DNA of 64,000 bases from Rhinopomastus cyanomelas (Eukaryota > Chordata > Aves > Bucerotiformes > Rhinopomastidae), in the NCBI GenBank assembly GCA_013400115.1, contig VXBP01002323.1, positions 1 through 64,000 of the forward strand. The letters run 5' to 3'. The notes under the pieces were generated by a model that saw only the letters and a list, made by a program, of their open reading frames with translations, did not search any database and was not told the DNA's origin. Each line of letters starts with the position of its first letter. Positions within the stretch are counted from its first letter, which is position 1. Made by a program: the position numbers and the translations under genes. Of this stretch, positions 10,961 to 23,399 are shown piece by piece.

Positions 10961-13900
10961 NTTGTTTTTCTCCCTGGTGGCTGAAGTGTTTTTGAATACA
11001 TGTCACTGCAAGATTTAAAGGTTCTTTGTCTCCCCAATGTGTGCATCTTGGAACACTCCAAGTGGCTCTTCCATTGTCCAGAACAATTCAAGGTGGCACA
11101 AAGGAAGCTTCTAAAGACCACACAGGCAATCAGCTCTCACCAGGCATGCAAGCGCTTAATGCAGCGATGGTACAGAGAGTTGGCTGGCAAACCAAAACCA
11201 ACCCAGTCAGCATTTTGGCTGTCACTTCTTAAAGATGACAAAAAGCTGAGCAGACTCTGTAAGACTGATTTGTGTGTTTTCTGAAGAAAATTTGAAGTTT
11301 GGGTTTTAAAAGTTTAAATGAAAAGTCTCTGTCCACCCCGCCACTCCCTCTTCTCCCCTATTCTGCCTTCTTCTTCGCTTTTTCTTTGTTTCTTCTCTGT
11401 CTTGGTGTTCGTTCAGAGCTACAACACTGCTGCTGAGAGAAAATGTTATCACTTCTGAAGACACACAGGAGGACCCATCAAGGGCTATGAATTTATCTGT
11501 GTTCAACTGGAGAGACACTAAGCATTCTGAACTTTGAAGATTTATGAGGATTGAGACTGAAGTCAGACAATCGCCATGATTTTGGAGAGAAGAAGGACCT
11601 GTCCATAACAAAGATGTTTCCGGCATTTTTTTCTCAGTTCAGTATAGGAGCAGAGTGATGCAATTCTGTATGTTTGTGTCATATGTGGGATCCTTCTGTG
11701 ACGTGTGGTGGGGGGATGAAATAAATGCCTTGGTGCCTTTCTTCCTCCACTTGAGTCAGTTGTTTCATTGCCTGCAGATTTTGAAGTGGTTTTGTTAAAC
11801 CCTGCCTTTGTATCTAACGCTTTAGGTAAAAGTTCTTGGTTAAAATATAAACAGGGTCTCTGACCTACGATGTTAATGGCAACCCCTGTTAATGGGGATC
11901 CAGACAGGAACCCACTACACTGCTACACTACTACCACCACATGTGAGTTAAAACACTGTCTGCCAAGGTCAGTGAGTGGGACTGAGCAGCTCAGCTGGGA
12001 CAGATCCTCCAGCAGGTCATAAAAGCATAATGCTCTAGGTTTTTCATCGTTAGAGGTTTGAGAGCCTAAGCCATACAGAAAGGGGATTGCAGCAAGACAT
12101 GCTCACTTTGAGCACGCAGTCTAGGAAAAGGTGCAAAGCTGTTTGAAGATGATGTTCAAAGCAATCTCTAAGCATTCTCTGTTCAAGAAAACACTTGCCA
12201 CATTGCACTGGGGCTTTTCTCACACCAGTGCATTTTCAGGAGTCCCTGAAGCTGTCCTTTTGCACCAGAGCTGATCCTGCTGTGCAGAGGTGACTCAGGG
12301 GAAATGTTTCTATGAAGTCTTGGAGCTGCCTAGAATATGGCATAAAAATAAATAGCTGCATTATTTATCTCTGCAGAAGAATGGTCCCAATGGGTTGTGA
12401 GCAAGAGTGATCAGACTCCTGACTCCACACCCATGGCTGAAAGCAAAACCAGCTGCTCATTCATATCTCTGATGGAGGTTGGAAGACCCAGGTGGAATCG
12501 GGAAGGTGAGAACATGGTGAAGTCCAAAGAGCAGGATTGAGCAGGGCTATTTCCTAGTACTGAGCTGTTGTTTGAAGGAGTCAGCATCACCTGCACCACT
12601 GTCAACAACTTCAGCTCATCCTCAGCATTCCCAGTGACTCCTGCCTGGGCGCCTTACACTGGGACTATTCTGGTGCCCTTGTGCTGCCTTTTTAATCTGC
12701 TGTAGAAGACTCTGAATCTATTACAGGGAGGATTTCCTTTATTCCCATGGCATGTCTGTGAATCTGCTTTGTAGATAAGACGGAGGGTGGCCATCATCAT
12801 CCTCATCATGACCCAAGGACCCTGTTTAAAGTTTTTGAGGAGGTAATTTATTCACTAGCAGGTGCATGGGGGCTCATGCCTCCACTTGCATGCACACTAA
12901 GCTGGCCCCAAATCCATGATTATATGTTATAGAACAATAAATATTCATTAGATTTCCCAAAATGCCTATGCATACAACTAACCTATCCCTGCTTCTCCTC
13001 CTTCTTGCCTTTGCACAGTTTCTTTTGGTGGTGGTCTTCTTGTGATGAAGTAAGCGTCCTCCTCAGGGTTGAACTTTTTCACCTCTTCACTCCGCGCATA
13101 CCCTGTTGTTTCCTGTCATACTCCAAACCGTATGGCTGATCTTTGCCAGCATTTTAGCAATCCGTTTCTTCTTTGACAAGGTGCACCTAGCCTCCTATCT
13201 TTCTACACAATACAAGTTGCTAAGTTTCATGATCTTTAACAATAACTAGTTACTGTATAAACCTAAGGTTAATGCTTACCCTATCAATCATCCTCCTCTG
13301 CACACTGCCATGCTGTCCAGTACAAGCATGTGCTTTCCGCTTGATGTTCAGATGCACATGTCCAGGCAAGGAGCACAAGAACCACCTGCAGCTGTTCCCC
13401 CGGTGCTGCTCATAGTGGAGGTGAGTGGGAGCACTGGGAATACATCCAGCTGGGCATCACCCACCAGACCCCATTCCCTGGGCTATTTTTAATAAATCAC
13501 AGTCACTTGAATGCATAGAATTCAGTGGCTTACTGTCAGGCCATGGGTGAGGTGGAAGATGCTGAAGGCAGGGTGGGAGGTGGGTCCCCCCACAGAGATG
13601 CCCCTCTTGGTTATCACAAGCTACAGCATGACCCCCTTGGGCTGGTGGCAGTGCCATGTGTCCCTAGATGTGCCACTAATGTGTACCTATGCATATGCCC
13701 CAGGTTCTCATCTTCTTTTTCCTGGGATAAAATGAGAAATAGGTTTTCTTGTCTTGTCCCCCCATCAACTTCTCTCTGCCAAGCAACTGCAGCAAGTGTG
13801 TGCTGGAAACAGCACTTCTGCCTTGTTTTCTATCATTGTGAAGCACTGTCGGGAATAATTGCTATGGAAAATCATGTTGCAGCATCCTGACACTGTGCAA

Positions 13901-14812
13901 ACCTGAAGCCACTCACACTAGCTCCTGAGGGCTTCACTATGCTTCACTATGGACTGTCCAGGCAGCAGTGATCCAGAGAATGTCTTGAGGTGATGGTGTC
14001 CCCTTCCACCCTGAGCTCCGTGGATGCTTAGTGTTCCTCCCTGTAGTCCACAGTGAGGCTGAGAGATGCCCCATATCAGGAGGGGTACTCTGTCCTAAGC
14101 CAGGCCTTTCCAACTTGGTTACAGTGTCAGAAAGCCACCTGTTGCCCCAGCGTGGCACAGAGCCACAGGAGATGCACCTGGGAGGAGAAGCACTTTGCTG
14201 GAAGAAGAATGTGGGATTAAACCCATAAACAACATCCAAAATGGCTCAGCAAATGAGTTGCTCTTTTCAGAGCTTGTTTATGAGCCATTGTTGAGCTCCC
14301 ACAGCCCCCTCCAGCTAATGCAATTAAATCAAGATCCTAGGAGCCACTGGAGCCACTGGGATCTTCTTGCAATGATACTCCCCTGGATACACCCAGCAGG
14401 GGCTGTGCTCCAGGGTTTGGGGCTGGAACATCTGTGTGGGATGTGCTTGGCAGGATGTGTTTTCCACTTCACAGGCCATGAATGTTTAGTCCAAAAATTA
14501 TTAGAGCCTGTGAGGTGTCAGTGAGCAAATGTGTCTGAGCAGATCTTGAGGCAAAGAATTCAACGGGAAAAATAGGGAGGACTATTCCTGCACCACCTCT
14601 CACACATACTGAGCCCCTCTAGGCTCTGAGGTGCCTCCCAGCTATCCCAGGATATAATTAGTGCCTCCTGCTAAGGGCCCATCGCCTACCTTGTCTGCAT
14701 CTCCATCATGCCCATTTTCCTTCAAGAGACTTCACGCAAAGAGCTAATGGGAACCCATCCCAAGTGTTTAGGCTTGTCTATCTCCCTCCATCCCCAAGCT
14801 AAAACACTTACA
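10961..14812. other. About 3.9 kb without a recognisable gene
   Basis: It starts with a single N at 10961. No exon, CR1 or RNA gene was recognised. AATAAA-type signals (for example near 11720) occur without an associated coding region. The frame at 11306-11626 on the minus strand has no recognisable domain. Confidence 0.4.
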
Positions 14813-15408
14813 ATCACAGAATCATGGAATCATAGTATCATTATGGATTGGAAGGGACCTCAAAAGATCATCTAGTCCAATCTTCCTGACACAGCAGGAT
14901 CACCTAGACCAAGTCACACAGGAACATATCCAGGCAGCCCTTAAACATCTCCAGTGAAGGAGACTCCGCAACCTCCCTGGGCAGCCTGTTCCAGTGCTCC
15001 ATCACCCTCACCGTGAAAAAGTTCCTTCTCACATTTATGTGGAACCTCCCATGTTCCAACTTACAACCATTGCCCCTCATCCCATCACTGGATGACATCG
15101 AGAAGAGCTTGGCTCCATCCTCCTGACACCCACCCTTCAAATATTTGTAGGCATTAATGAGGCCACCCCTATGTTTCCTCTTCTCCAAGCTAAAGAGACC
15201 CGGCTCCCTCAGCCTCTCCTCATCAGGGAGGTGCTCCACTTCCTTCATCATCCTCGTTGCTCTACGCTGGACTCCCTCCAGCAGCTCCACATCCCTTTTG
15301 AACTGAGGAGCCCAGAACTGGACACAATATTTCAGATGTGGTCTCACCAGTGCAGAGTAGAGGGGGAGAAAAAACTCTCTTGATCTGTTAACCACCCCAC
15401 TTCTGATC
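14813..15408 (-). mobile_element. CR1 LINE, minus strand, 3' part before gap
   Basis: It begins with the CR1 tail (ATCACAGAATCATGGAATCATAG) and the ATTGGAAGGGACCTC...CATCTAGTCCAAT consensus, then the RT C-terminus. The minus-strand frame at 14904-15404 includes LVRPHLKYCVQFWAPQFKRD and FFTVRVMEHWNRLP. It runs directly into a run of N. Confidence 0.92.
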
Positions 15409-15888
15409 NNNNNNNNNNNNNNNNNNNNNNNNNNNNNNNNNNNNNNNNNNNNNNNNNNNNNNNNNNNNNNNNNNNNNNNNNNNNNNNNNNNNNNNNNNNN
15501 NNNNNNNNNNNNNNNNNNNNNNNNNNNNNNNNNNNNNNNNNNNNNNNNNNNNNNNNNNNNNNNNNNNNNNNNNNNNNNNNNNNNNNNNNNNNNNNNNNNN
15601 NNNNNNNNNNNNNNNNNNNNNNNNNNNNNNNNNNNNNNNNNNNNNNNNNNNNNNNNNNNNNNNNNNNNNNNNNNNNNNNNNNNNNNNNNNNNNNNNNNNN
15701 NNNNNNNNNNNNNNNNNNNNNNNNNNNNNNNNNNNNNNNNNNNNNNNNNNNNNNNNNNNNNNNNNNNNNNNNNNNNNNNNNNNNNNNNNNNNNNNNNNNN
15801 NNNNNNNNNNNNNNNNNNNNNNNNNNNNNNNNNNNNNNNNNNNNNNNNNNNNNNNNNNNNNNNNNNNNNNNNNNNNNNNNNNNNNNNN
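15409..15888. other. Assembly gap (480 N)
   Basis: A run of N inside a CR1. Translations that cross it are artefacts. The flanks are two parts of a minus-strand CR1, so the missing sequence is probably the central RT coding region, which would normally be longer than 480 bp. Confidence 0.98.
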
Positions 15889-16215
15889 CTTATCCTTAAC
15901 CCAGTCCTCATCCACCAAGACAAGCTCCTCTCTTGCCTCAACTTCCTCTGGACACTCAGCAGTCTGGGGCTTGATACCAAGACAGCCCCCAGAAGTATAG
16001 ACAGAGGCAAAGAAGGTGTTCAATCTCTGCTTCCTCTGAATCCTCTGACTTCAGGGCACCCTCCTCATCCAGCAGGGGCCCTACATTGCCTCTATGTTTA
16101 GTTTTACCTGCAATGCATTTGAAGAAGCCCTTTTTGTTGCCCTTGACCTCTCTTGCAAGGTTTAATTCCAAGGCCTTGGCTTTTGTAGTTGCATCCCTAC
16201 AGTCTCTCACTTCTT
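15889..16215 (-). mobile_element. CR1 LINE, minus strand, part 5' of the gap
   Basis: The minus-strand translation shows REVKGNKKGFFKCIAGKTK, a GNVGPLLDEEGAL-type segment, the region leading to FFASVYTSGG (near 16010) and VDEDWVKDK (near 15900). This is the CR1 ORF2 stretch between endonuclease and RT. Orientation and motif order match the part on the other side of the gap, so this is most likely one element. Confidence 0.85.
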
Positions 16216-17734
16216 TGCTTTCTTTCTAGAAACATCAACCAGTGGAGGCTTTAAGGGCTTCAGGTATCTCAAGAAGTTGGCAATACTGTGGGTTATTACA
16301 CACTGTATTTCCTGATAAAGCAGGGACAGGCTATAGATCTTGCAGAGCTGTGATCTTGGCAGGTTTCACCAGTCACGGAGCTACAGTTCAGTCACGGCTT
16401 CCTTCCCCTCCCAGAGAAACATCACAAAACCAACTGTGTCTAAAAAGCAAAAGCAAAAGGCAGGAGAACTATTGCGGGCACACTTCCATTCAGCATCCCG
16501 ATTTTGTGATCTCAGTTAACTTTAGTCATGAAAAGTTTACATTCAGAGTCCTAAGTCTGCATGAGTCTATCTGCTTACCTTATTTTGCTTTGGTTATTCA
16601 TTAAATAAATATGTCTGCTGCCTCATAAGTTTGTCAGAGCAACTTTCCTGTCTTCAGCGGCACCAGCTGTCTCTTCCAGGGGTCCCTGCACCACAGGATG
16701 TGGTCTTTGCAACACTTCAGTGCTGAGAAACCTTCCCAAATTCTTCAGTATTTTGAGCATCTGCATGTGTGAAATCCAAGGTGAGGAGCATTAAATCAGA
16801 ATAACTACAGTGCAATCACATGTTTTGATCAGTAGAGAAAACTTGATGTGTCACTCCAATTACTTCCAAGAGACATGACGGATTATTCCTACACACAGTT
16901 GAGACAAACGTTGCTCTAGAATCTGTGGTTCTGGTGTGTCTTGTGAAGAAAGCTAACTTAGAACAGATTCAGAGACTATCCATCAGATGCCAGAATTGTA
17001 AAACACCTCAGAGGACTTTCTGGGTTGGGTACATGCCCTGGGACAAAGCCAAAGGAGAACTGATCCTGTTTCTCCTAAGGCAGGAGACATGGCTGAGCTG
17101 TTCCTCAGAGACATGGCCCGAAGACTCTACAGCTGGAAGGAGACTCCTCAACTCTGCCTGATGGCACAAGCTTTGCCTGCACCCATCTATTCCCAAGACA
17201 CATGAGGCACAGGCAAGCACTTTGGGAAAATCATCTTTTATTGGGACTGGCTGGAGTCCACAGCAGAGCAGGGACGGCAGCATGATGACCTGGGGGCAGC
17301 TCAGTGCCTGGAGCTCCATTCATGCACTATCCATCACCCAGTGCTGCTTTCTGGTGCCAATCTCTGGGCAACACCAGTGGCTGTTGTCATGCTCAGGGCT
17401 CCAGGCACTTGGTGACTAGTGCTTACAAACCCCTGTACTGGGCAGGCCAAGGTGTCATCCTGAAGCAGAATGGCTTCTGCTGTCCCCACTTGCAGAGCAT
17501 AGGCTGTGATGGTCATGGCAGGTCCTTTGGCTCCAGCAATGGAAATGTCCACACAGAGGGCACAGAGTTGACTGAGCAGCAAAAAAGGAAGCATCAGGAG
17601 AGGAAGGTGACAAGGAGGAGGGCAGCAACTCCATCATCATTGTGAGCCTCGTGGGCTCCTGCGTTGTCATTTTTGAGTGAGAGCTGTGGCGTGTACAAGA
17701 TGCCTATATTCAGGATATATTCCCAGGTGATATG
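16216..17734. other. About 1.5 kb without a recognisable gene
   Basis: I see short overlapping frames only, and no recognised domain, repeat or RNA gene. Confidence 0.4.
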
Positions 17735-17937
17735 ATTCTGTAACTTCTTCCAGTGAGGGTGACGGGGCACTGGAGAGGGCTGCCAGGGGGGTTTGTGGAG
17801 TCTCCTTCTCTGGAGATGTTTAAAACCCACCTGGACTTGGTCTAGGTGATCCTGCTGTGGCAGGGAGGTTGGACTGGATGATCTTTCGAGGTCGCTTCCA
17901 ATCCCTAATGTTCTGTGATTCTGTGTGATTCTGTGAG
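17735..17937 (+). mobile_element. CR1 3'-end fragment
   Basis: It starts in the GTGACGGGGCACTGGAGAGG segment of the C-terminus and includes GGTGATCCTGCTGTGGCAGG, GATGATCTTTCGAGGTCGC and the terminal TGTGATTCTGTG repeats. Confidence 0.9.
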
Positions 17938-20470
17938 AGATTCCCAAACAGGCTCAGGACACCCTGGCAATGGCCTCTGCCCTGTGTGCAGAGCCTGAGA
18001 GGGTAGCTGGCAGCATGCTAGTCTGGAGGGATGGGGCATTGCCACATCCTGCATTCCCCAGACAGCTCTTTGTGCCAGTAAGAGAAAGCAAGGCAAAAGC
18101 AGCTGTTGTGGGCATGGGCTGTGGGGCAGTGAGACCTGATGCTGCTTCTCTCCTCTTTCTGCAGCTTGCAGATGCTGAAAGAGTTGTGGCTGGGCACTGT
18201 GTTGGTGTGAGCTGGAGGTATGCTCGAGGTGCAGCTGAATAAGTGACCACAGCTCCCTACATGGGAGAGATGCCCCCACAGCTGCAGGCAGCTGTCTGGG
18301 AAGCTGACTCATTCTTAGCAAAATAATGTCCAGTTGGCTCAACTGGTTTCCTGCTTAAGCTGTGGTCTTGACTTTGTCTTGACACAGGCTAGCAGTGGTC
18401 CCTGACAAGCCTGGGGAGTTGTAATGACTCCCTTCCTCTCGAAGCCTGAGTAGTTGATGAGCAAAACTATTTTTCTACCTGCTACCCTGAAGCACCACTC
18501 CTGTGGCATGAGGAGGTTAAGCTGGGCCATAGTATGTTCTGTCCTTTCTGTTAAGCACTGTGGCAGCATGCAAATGGGATGAGGCTGGCTCGTGGAACAT
18601 GCAAGTGGTTGCCTGCCCATTTGCTGAGTGAGAGGAAGCTGCTTGAGTGTGGCCATCTGTGGGACGTGGCTGTTGGCTGTCTTGTTTTATTCCGTAGTTA
18701 TCAACTGTTGTGACTGACTGCCGCTGCTTGTTCCATGCTGCTTCTTTGTTGTCTCCAGCTCAGGAAGCCTCCCCAAATTTCCCTAATTCTGTTTCTCCTT
18801 CCCCCAACAGTTTCCTTTACTTAAGAGCATGGGTAACTATCTTTGTAGCTGCTTGGTAGTTGCCCAACTTCTGTTCATGGAGATAGGACCTTTGACATCT
18901 TTGCATTTTATGGGGAGGTTTTTTAAAGGGCTGCTTGGCCTCGGAAGGGGATGGGGAGTCGGCCTCTGTGACACCCCTCAGCAATAGCCGTGACACAGCC
19001 CAGGGGATGGCTTGCTGCCCTTGGGAGCTTGTTGGATCTGATTTGGGCCTGAGGAAAGCTTCTGCAGCTATGTGGTGCCATTTCCTTGTGCCTCCTGCTC
19101 TCCCTCCCCATTCCATTCAAGCACAGAGAGGTTTTAGATTAATGTTTTTTTAATGGAAAAGCAATTACTGAAAACCAGAACAGAATCAAGACAACCCTCC
19201 CTCCATCATCCCACTCTACCCCCAAAATATCTGACAGGCATAACATGACAATCCCACCCTAATCCCACCCTCCCACCCTTGCACTTCGGGTAAATGGCTG
19301 CTGGACCGTCCCTCATGTGAACATCAGTAGCCATGCTGATGTCCCCAGCAAAGCAGGACCCTCCATGTATACAGATGTTGATGTTTCCTTTGTTCTTGGA
19401 CAAGTCTTCATGCAGAGCAACGTGCAGACCTTGCAGCCCATACAAAGCCCTTTGTGAACACGCATGGAGCGTTTGTTGGAGAAGCATATTTTCATAGAAA
19501 AGGAGAACACTAACAGTAGTTGGTATTGTGCATAGGGACATCAGCAGCCAGACTGATGTCCCTCATGCCAAGACACTCACAAACCTGGAGGGGTAAATAG
19601 CAGATGTAGCAGATTAGTGTAGTTTCCTGGCTGTGGCATCATCCATGGAGACATTAGTACCAACCAACCTAATGTACTCCACATGACACATGGCATCATC
19701 CATGCGGACATTAATGGCCAAGCTGATGTCCTCCCGGTGGAAGGGCCCTACCTCCATCTTGGGCTTTGTCTTGGCCCTCTTTGCTGGGGTCTTGACCAGG
19801 TCACCATCCCAAGCTCTCTTCAGACAAGCAGGGGTGCAGAGCAGATATGAGTTGGTGGAGTCTCCTTGGGACACCCACTGAACAGCCCACCAAGCACTGA
19901 TGTAGGAGTGGTGAACTTGTGACTGAGATGATCCCTGTGGGGTGAGCTGTTGAGTGTGTGGGATGAGGCTGTAGAGCAGGAAAGTGAAGCATGAAATGTG
20001 GCCTCAAGGCATTCGGAAATTACTTGAAATTACAATGGCTGGACAGGCCTTGCCCCAGTGACAGCAGGGTATGTTGTCTGGCTGTCACTCACCAGCCCCA
20101 TGGTACCACAGCTGCCAAAGACAGGGGTGCAGGGTGTGCTAGTGTTACCAGGGTGACTGGACAAAGCAGGGGAGCCATGAGTAGTGGAGAGGACAGGGCA
20201 AAGCAGGGTCAGGGCTGCTGAGTTGCCAGAGCAGATGGGGATTGCATACCTGCTTGAGGGTACCAAGCAGGGCTGCCCCTGCTGTCCCAGCTCTTAGCAG
20301 GGGTGGGTTGAGCCTGCAAGAGCGACTTGAGCAAACACTAGTGGTTACAGTGGGTCTCACTGGGGCAAGAGGGCACATGAGGCAAGGTGTAGCGGGAGGC
20401 TCAGCAGATGAATGGCTTTGCATTTTCCCTCTTCACCTGGACTGTCACAGACAGGCTTAGTTCCTAGCTG
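17938..20470. other. About 2.5 kb without a recognisable gene
   Basis: I found no coding exon. AQP3, the gene next to NOL6 on this side in human, was looked for by its aquaporin NPA/NPAR signature motifs and not seen. The segment contains the hairpin repeat cluster annotated separately. Confidence 0.4.
19318..19725. repeat. Cluster of four imperfect hairpin repeats (GACATcAg...CTGATGTC)
   Basis: Four related units lie at about 19318-19343, 19535-19562, 19648-19675 and 19692-19720. The second is a perfect 10-bp stem (19535-19544 with 19553-19562) around an 8-bp loop; the others are imperfect. On the minus strand the units translate as variants of DISLAxxVxMDDA in two separate frames (GDISMATDVHMRDG, EDISLAINVRMDDA). 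I do not recognise a family. It could be a decayed minisatellite or the remains of a repeat-bearing coding sequence. Confidence 0.45.
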
Positions 20471-20690
20471 CATCATCAAAGTTTCGTTTGACAGCAAACT
20501 GCTGCAGTAACCAGGGTCCCCACAACTGGTGCCACAAGGCTGGGGTCAGGTGAACTTTTGGCTGCAGGCCTGGCAACTTCCATTTGAGTGTCTTCTAGAA
20601 CGCAACGGACTTCCACGGCTCTGTCATGGAATCCCAGAACCAAAGCACCATTTTGATTCGAGGAGATCTCTAAAATGGAGTCTGCCACCA
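20470..20690 (-). pseudogene. NOL6: Possible 3'-terminal NOL6 remnant (weak)
   Basis: A 71-codon minus-strand frame shows a stretch (VEVRCVLEDTQ...ARPAAKSS) that lines up loosely with the C-terminal EVIGVLW...KASS region of NOL6. It lies on the correct strand and on the expected side. The match is short and could be chance. If real, about half of the NOL6 coding sequence has been deleted between here and 21.13 kb. Confidence 0.22.
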
Positions 20691-21127
20691 CACCTAGGTT
20701 AATGACAAAAATGGAAAGATACTTCCTAACAAACTGTTCCCTGCTGGAAGTGCAGACTCACACTGAAATAAAATTCTATTTTAGTTTCTATTTTCAAAGA
20801 CTCATAGATATCCTGAAATGGAAAGAATCCATGAAGATTGTGGAGTCAAGCTCCTGCCTCCCTACAGGACCACCTAAAAATGAAGCCACACATGTAACTT
20901 AGAGATTTGTCCCTACACTTCCTTACCCTAGCTGAGAAGACTGTATTATCTATCATGGTCTTTCCTGTACAATCTTTTCATTTTATTAGTCAAGAGATGT
21001 TGAAGCTGAGCTCTCTAGTCTGTCATGTCCACCTCATTTCAAGTCTTCATCAAAGCATAGAAATTTGCCAGTGATGGCCTAATGGACCATCATTCAGGAA
21101 CTGGCATAAAATCAATGGGTATAAAAC

Positions 21128-21227
21128 TCTGAAGTTTCAGCCAGCTGGAGGTGGGAAGCTGCCTTGATCCACTTGATGGCTTCTTTGTCCTATGGCCACT
21201 GGCTACTGTCTTCCATGTGACAGATAG
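21128..21227 (-). pseudogene. NOL6: NOL6 pseudogene exon with in-frame TAG
   Basis: It reads TICHMEDSSQWP, stop, DKEAIKWIKAASHLQLAE, matching VVCHLEGSGQWPQDAEAVQRVRAAFQLRLAE. A CAG to TAG change at 21190-21192 breaks the frame. The acceptor GGCCCCAG is intact; the 3' border is unclear. No later NOL6 exon can be identified with confidence. Confidence 0.8.
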
Positions 21228-21491
21228 CTGGGGCCAAAGGGACAGCAGAAGGTCAGGGCGCCCCATGCAGAAATGAGCTGTTGGATGGAGGTAGCTGGGA
21301 CTAGAGGTTAAAGCAGGAGAGCAGGACGAACCGGGGTCTGCTCCTGCTGCAGCATAGCAGTGCAGCAGTAACAGAGCCAGCACTGCTTCCTGTTTCCATT
21401 TCCCCGCTCAAATAACCACTCACTCATATCTCTCCCCACTTAACTCTTCAGAGAAACAATGTAAGCTCAGCAAGGTTTTCTCTCCACTTAC

Positions 21492-21608
21492 TTTTCAAAG
21501 AAGCAATGTGACCGGGCAAGGCTTCTCCTCCAAGAGAAGCAGCAAGGTCTTGGTCCTGTTCCGGGTATAGCAAGAATAAATTGGGTTCATGGGAATGGGA
21601 GGGAAAAC
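21492..21608 (-). pseudogene. NOL6: NOL6 pseudogene exon with frameshift
   Basis: It reads VFPPIPMNPIYSCYTRNRTKTLLLLLEEKPCP, matching VFPPTPVRPAFSFYETLRERSSLLPRLDKPCP. A one-base loss follows, and in the shifted frame it runs on as GHIASLK, continuing correctly into the next exon. The acceptor TGTCTCAG and donor GTAAGT are intact. Confidence 0.8.
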
Positions 21609-21891
21609 CTGAGACAGAAGAGATGCCCAGGGAGTAAGACCAGGGAGGAGAAACCCCAGAGCACAGCACACTCCTCACCCCACACCTCCCACCAAGCCAT
21701 CTAGTCTGGAGGGAGGGCTTAGCTAGCTTGTTCACAGGCAGCCTCAAAGACAGGACAGCAAAGAGACATCACACCACCCCACCTCAGGAGCCACAAAAAC
21801 AGAGAGCAACTAATTATGTCCATCCATTCTTATCCCAGGCCACCCCACAGCTCCTTGCAGAGCCTTGTGCACAGGCCGTGCCTAGAGACAC

Positions 21892-22073
21892 GTCCATGTG
21901 TTGGAGGGCACAATGGACACCCTGCACAGCCATTGCTGCCAGCAGCAGCCACTTCAGGTTCCAAAGATCGCAGCTCAGATCATCTCAGCAGCAGGTAACA
22001 GTGACCAAGGACTCCTTGCCCCTTCCTGATGCTTTTGGACACACAAGATGCTTCTCCATTCCCCAGTCCACTC
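21892..22073 (-). pseudogene. NOL6: NOL6 pseudogene exon with in-frame TGA
   Basis: The frame KESLVTVTCC, stop, DDLSCDLWNLKWLLLAAMAV matches EALVAAVRCYDDLSRLLWGLEGLPLTVSAV. The stop is TGA at 21985-21987. Two Arg codons of the family are Cys here (CGC to TGC type changes). The acceptor CTTGCAG and donor GTGTCT fit. Confidence 0.78.
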
Positions 22074-22929
22074 CTGCAAGGTCATGCACCTCACTGCCCT
22101 CTCAGGATGGCATTGCAGCCAAGCTCCACAGAGCCAGTACTGCACCCATGTAGCTGCTCAGGGAGCAGCTTCTGGCAAGAAGGTTGTGTTTCTAGTGCAA
22201 GTGAAATTATTTCCTATTCAAGACACTAAGGCCCCTAACGTACAGCCGAGGAGCCGGAATGAGAAGAAACACTGCTGGAGCTAAACAGAGCCGCAGAGCC
22301 TGGGCTCTACAGCAAAGCAGCAGCACCCTCTGCTGGGTCTGCACCAACCACAAACCCTGTCCTGCCTGTCTAGAGCTGGCTGTACCACCCCACTGCCACC
22401 AGACCCCTAGACCACTGCAGACCCCCGGGGCTGTCAACACACAAAGAGCTGGAGAAGCAGAGACAGACACCTCACCACCCACTGCACAACTGTGAGTATC
22501 TCCTTTGTTACTCGAGCACTGACAACAACCAGAGTCCTAAAACTCTCAGTGGCTCCAGCAAAGTGCATCCATCAGCTTTGTTCATCAGTCCTGCTCACCC
22601 CAGGTCACCTTGCAGGGACACTGTACACACAGACCTGGCTGCCTCATGACGTAACAGGCTGAATAAACTAGCACTTCATCCCAGATCTGACATACAGTTC
22701 TGCCCAGACAACTGCTCCTGGCAGGGGAGACTCTATCGGAATCACTGCTCTCTGAGAAGGGGAAGGAAACAATTTTCTCCTCCATCCCACAACCAGGGAA
22801 AAAGCTGGATTTACCAAAGACCAGCAAAGTGGTGCCCAAGTGCCCATGGGTCATCTCCAGGCTTTAATTTCACAAGCTGGGAAGCACAAGCAGGGAAAGG
22901 GGCATTTCCCAGCCTCCAACAGGCACCTT

Positions 22930-23025
22930 TTCCGTCTCCAAGTGACAGCTCCCCCCTAATCAATCAACTCATTCAGCAACTGCATCTTCTTGCAGGCACC
23001 CTGCAGCTTGGAGACATGCTTCAGG
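22930..23025 (-). pseudogene. NOL6: NOL6 pseudogene exon with in-frame TAG
   Basis: After the acceptor GTGTAG it reads LKHVSKLQGACKKMQLLNELID, matching LRPLSRLQAACHRLKLWPELQD. A TAG at 22956-22958 follows immediately. Weaker traces of the downstream coding region, including a GAVVWAE stretch near 22710, suggest the exon continued further left. Confidence 0.78.
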
Positions 23026-23399
23026 CTACACGAGAAGGCTCTTTCACCAAAACATTTCAGAAAGAGCTATGCTAGAGAATGGATAAAGCAGGGAGCTCAG
23101 GGTCCTGGCCTGAGGGCTAGGAAAAGAAACATCACGCTTTGACATCTCAGAAGGCGCCACAAGATATGCTGGTCCTTGGGACAGTCATTATTCCCAAAGT
23201 CCCAAGCTCTGCCCTCCCCCTCCTGGGCTCTACCTAGACAGTGAAACAGGAATGGTCAAATGCAAGAGGCCATGTCTATCTCAGAGGTAGCAGGGCCACC
23301 TCCCACCAGGCACGTCTGAATGCACTCCTGTCCAACATCAGAAGTAGCCCACTCTGAACAGGCTCCTCAGCATCATCCTCCCAGCAGATCAAGACTTAC

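Noticed and set aside
14904..16023. Frames of 211 and 368 codons
   Set aside because: They cross the 480-N gap; only the CR1 parts at each end are real.
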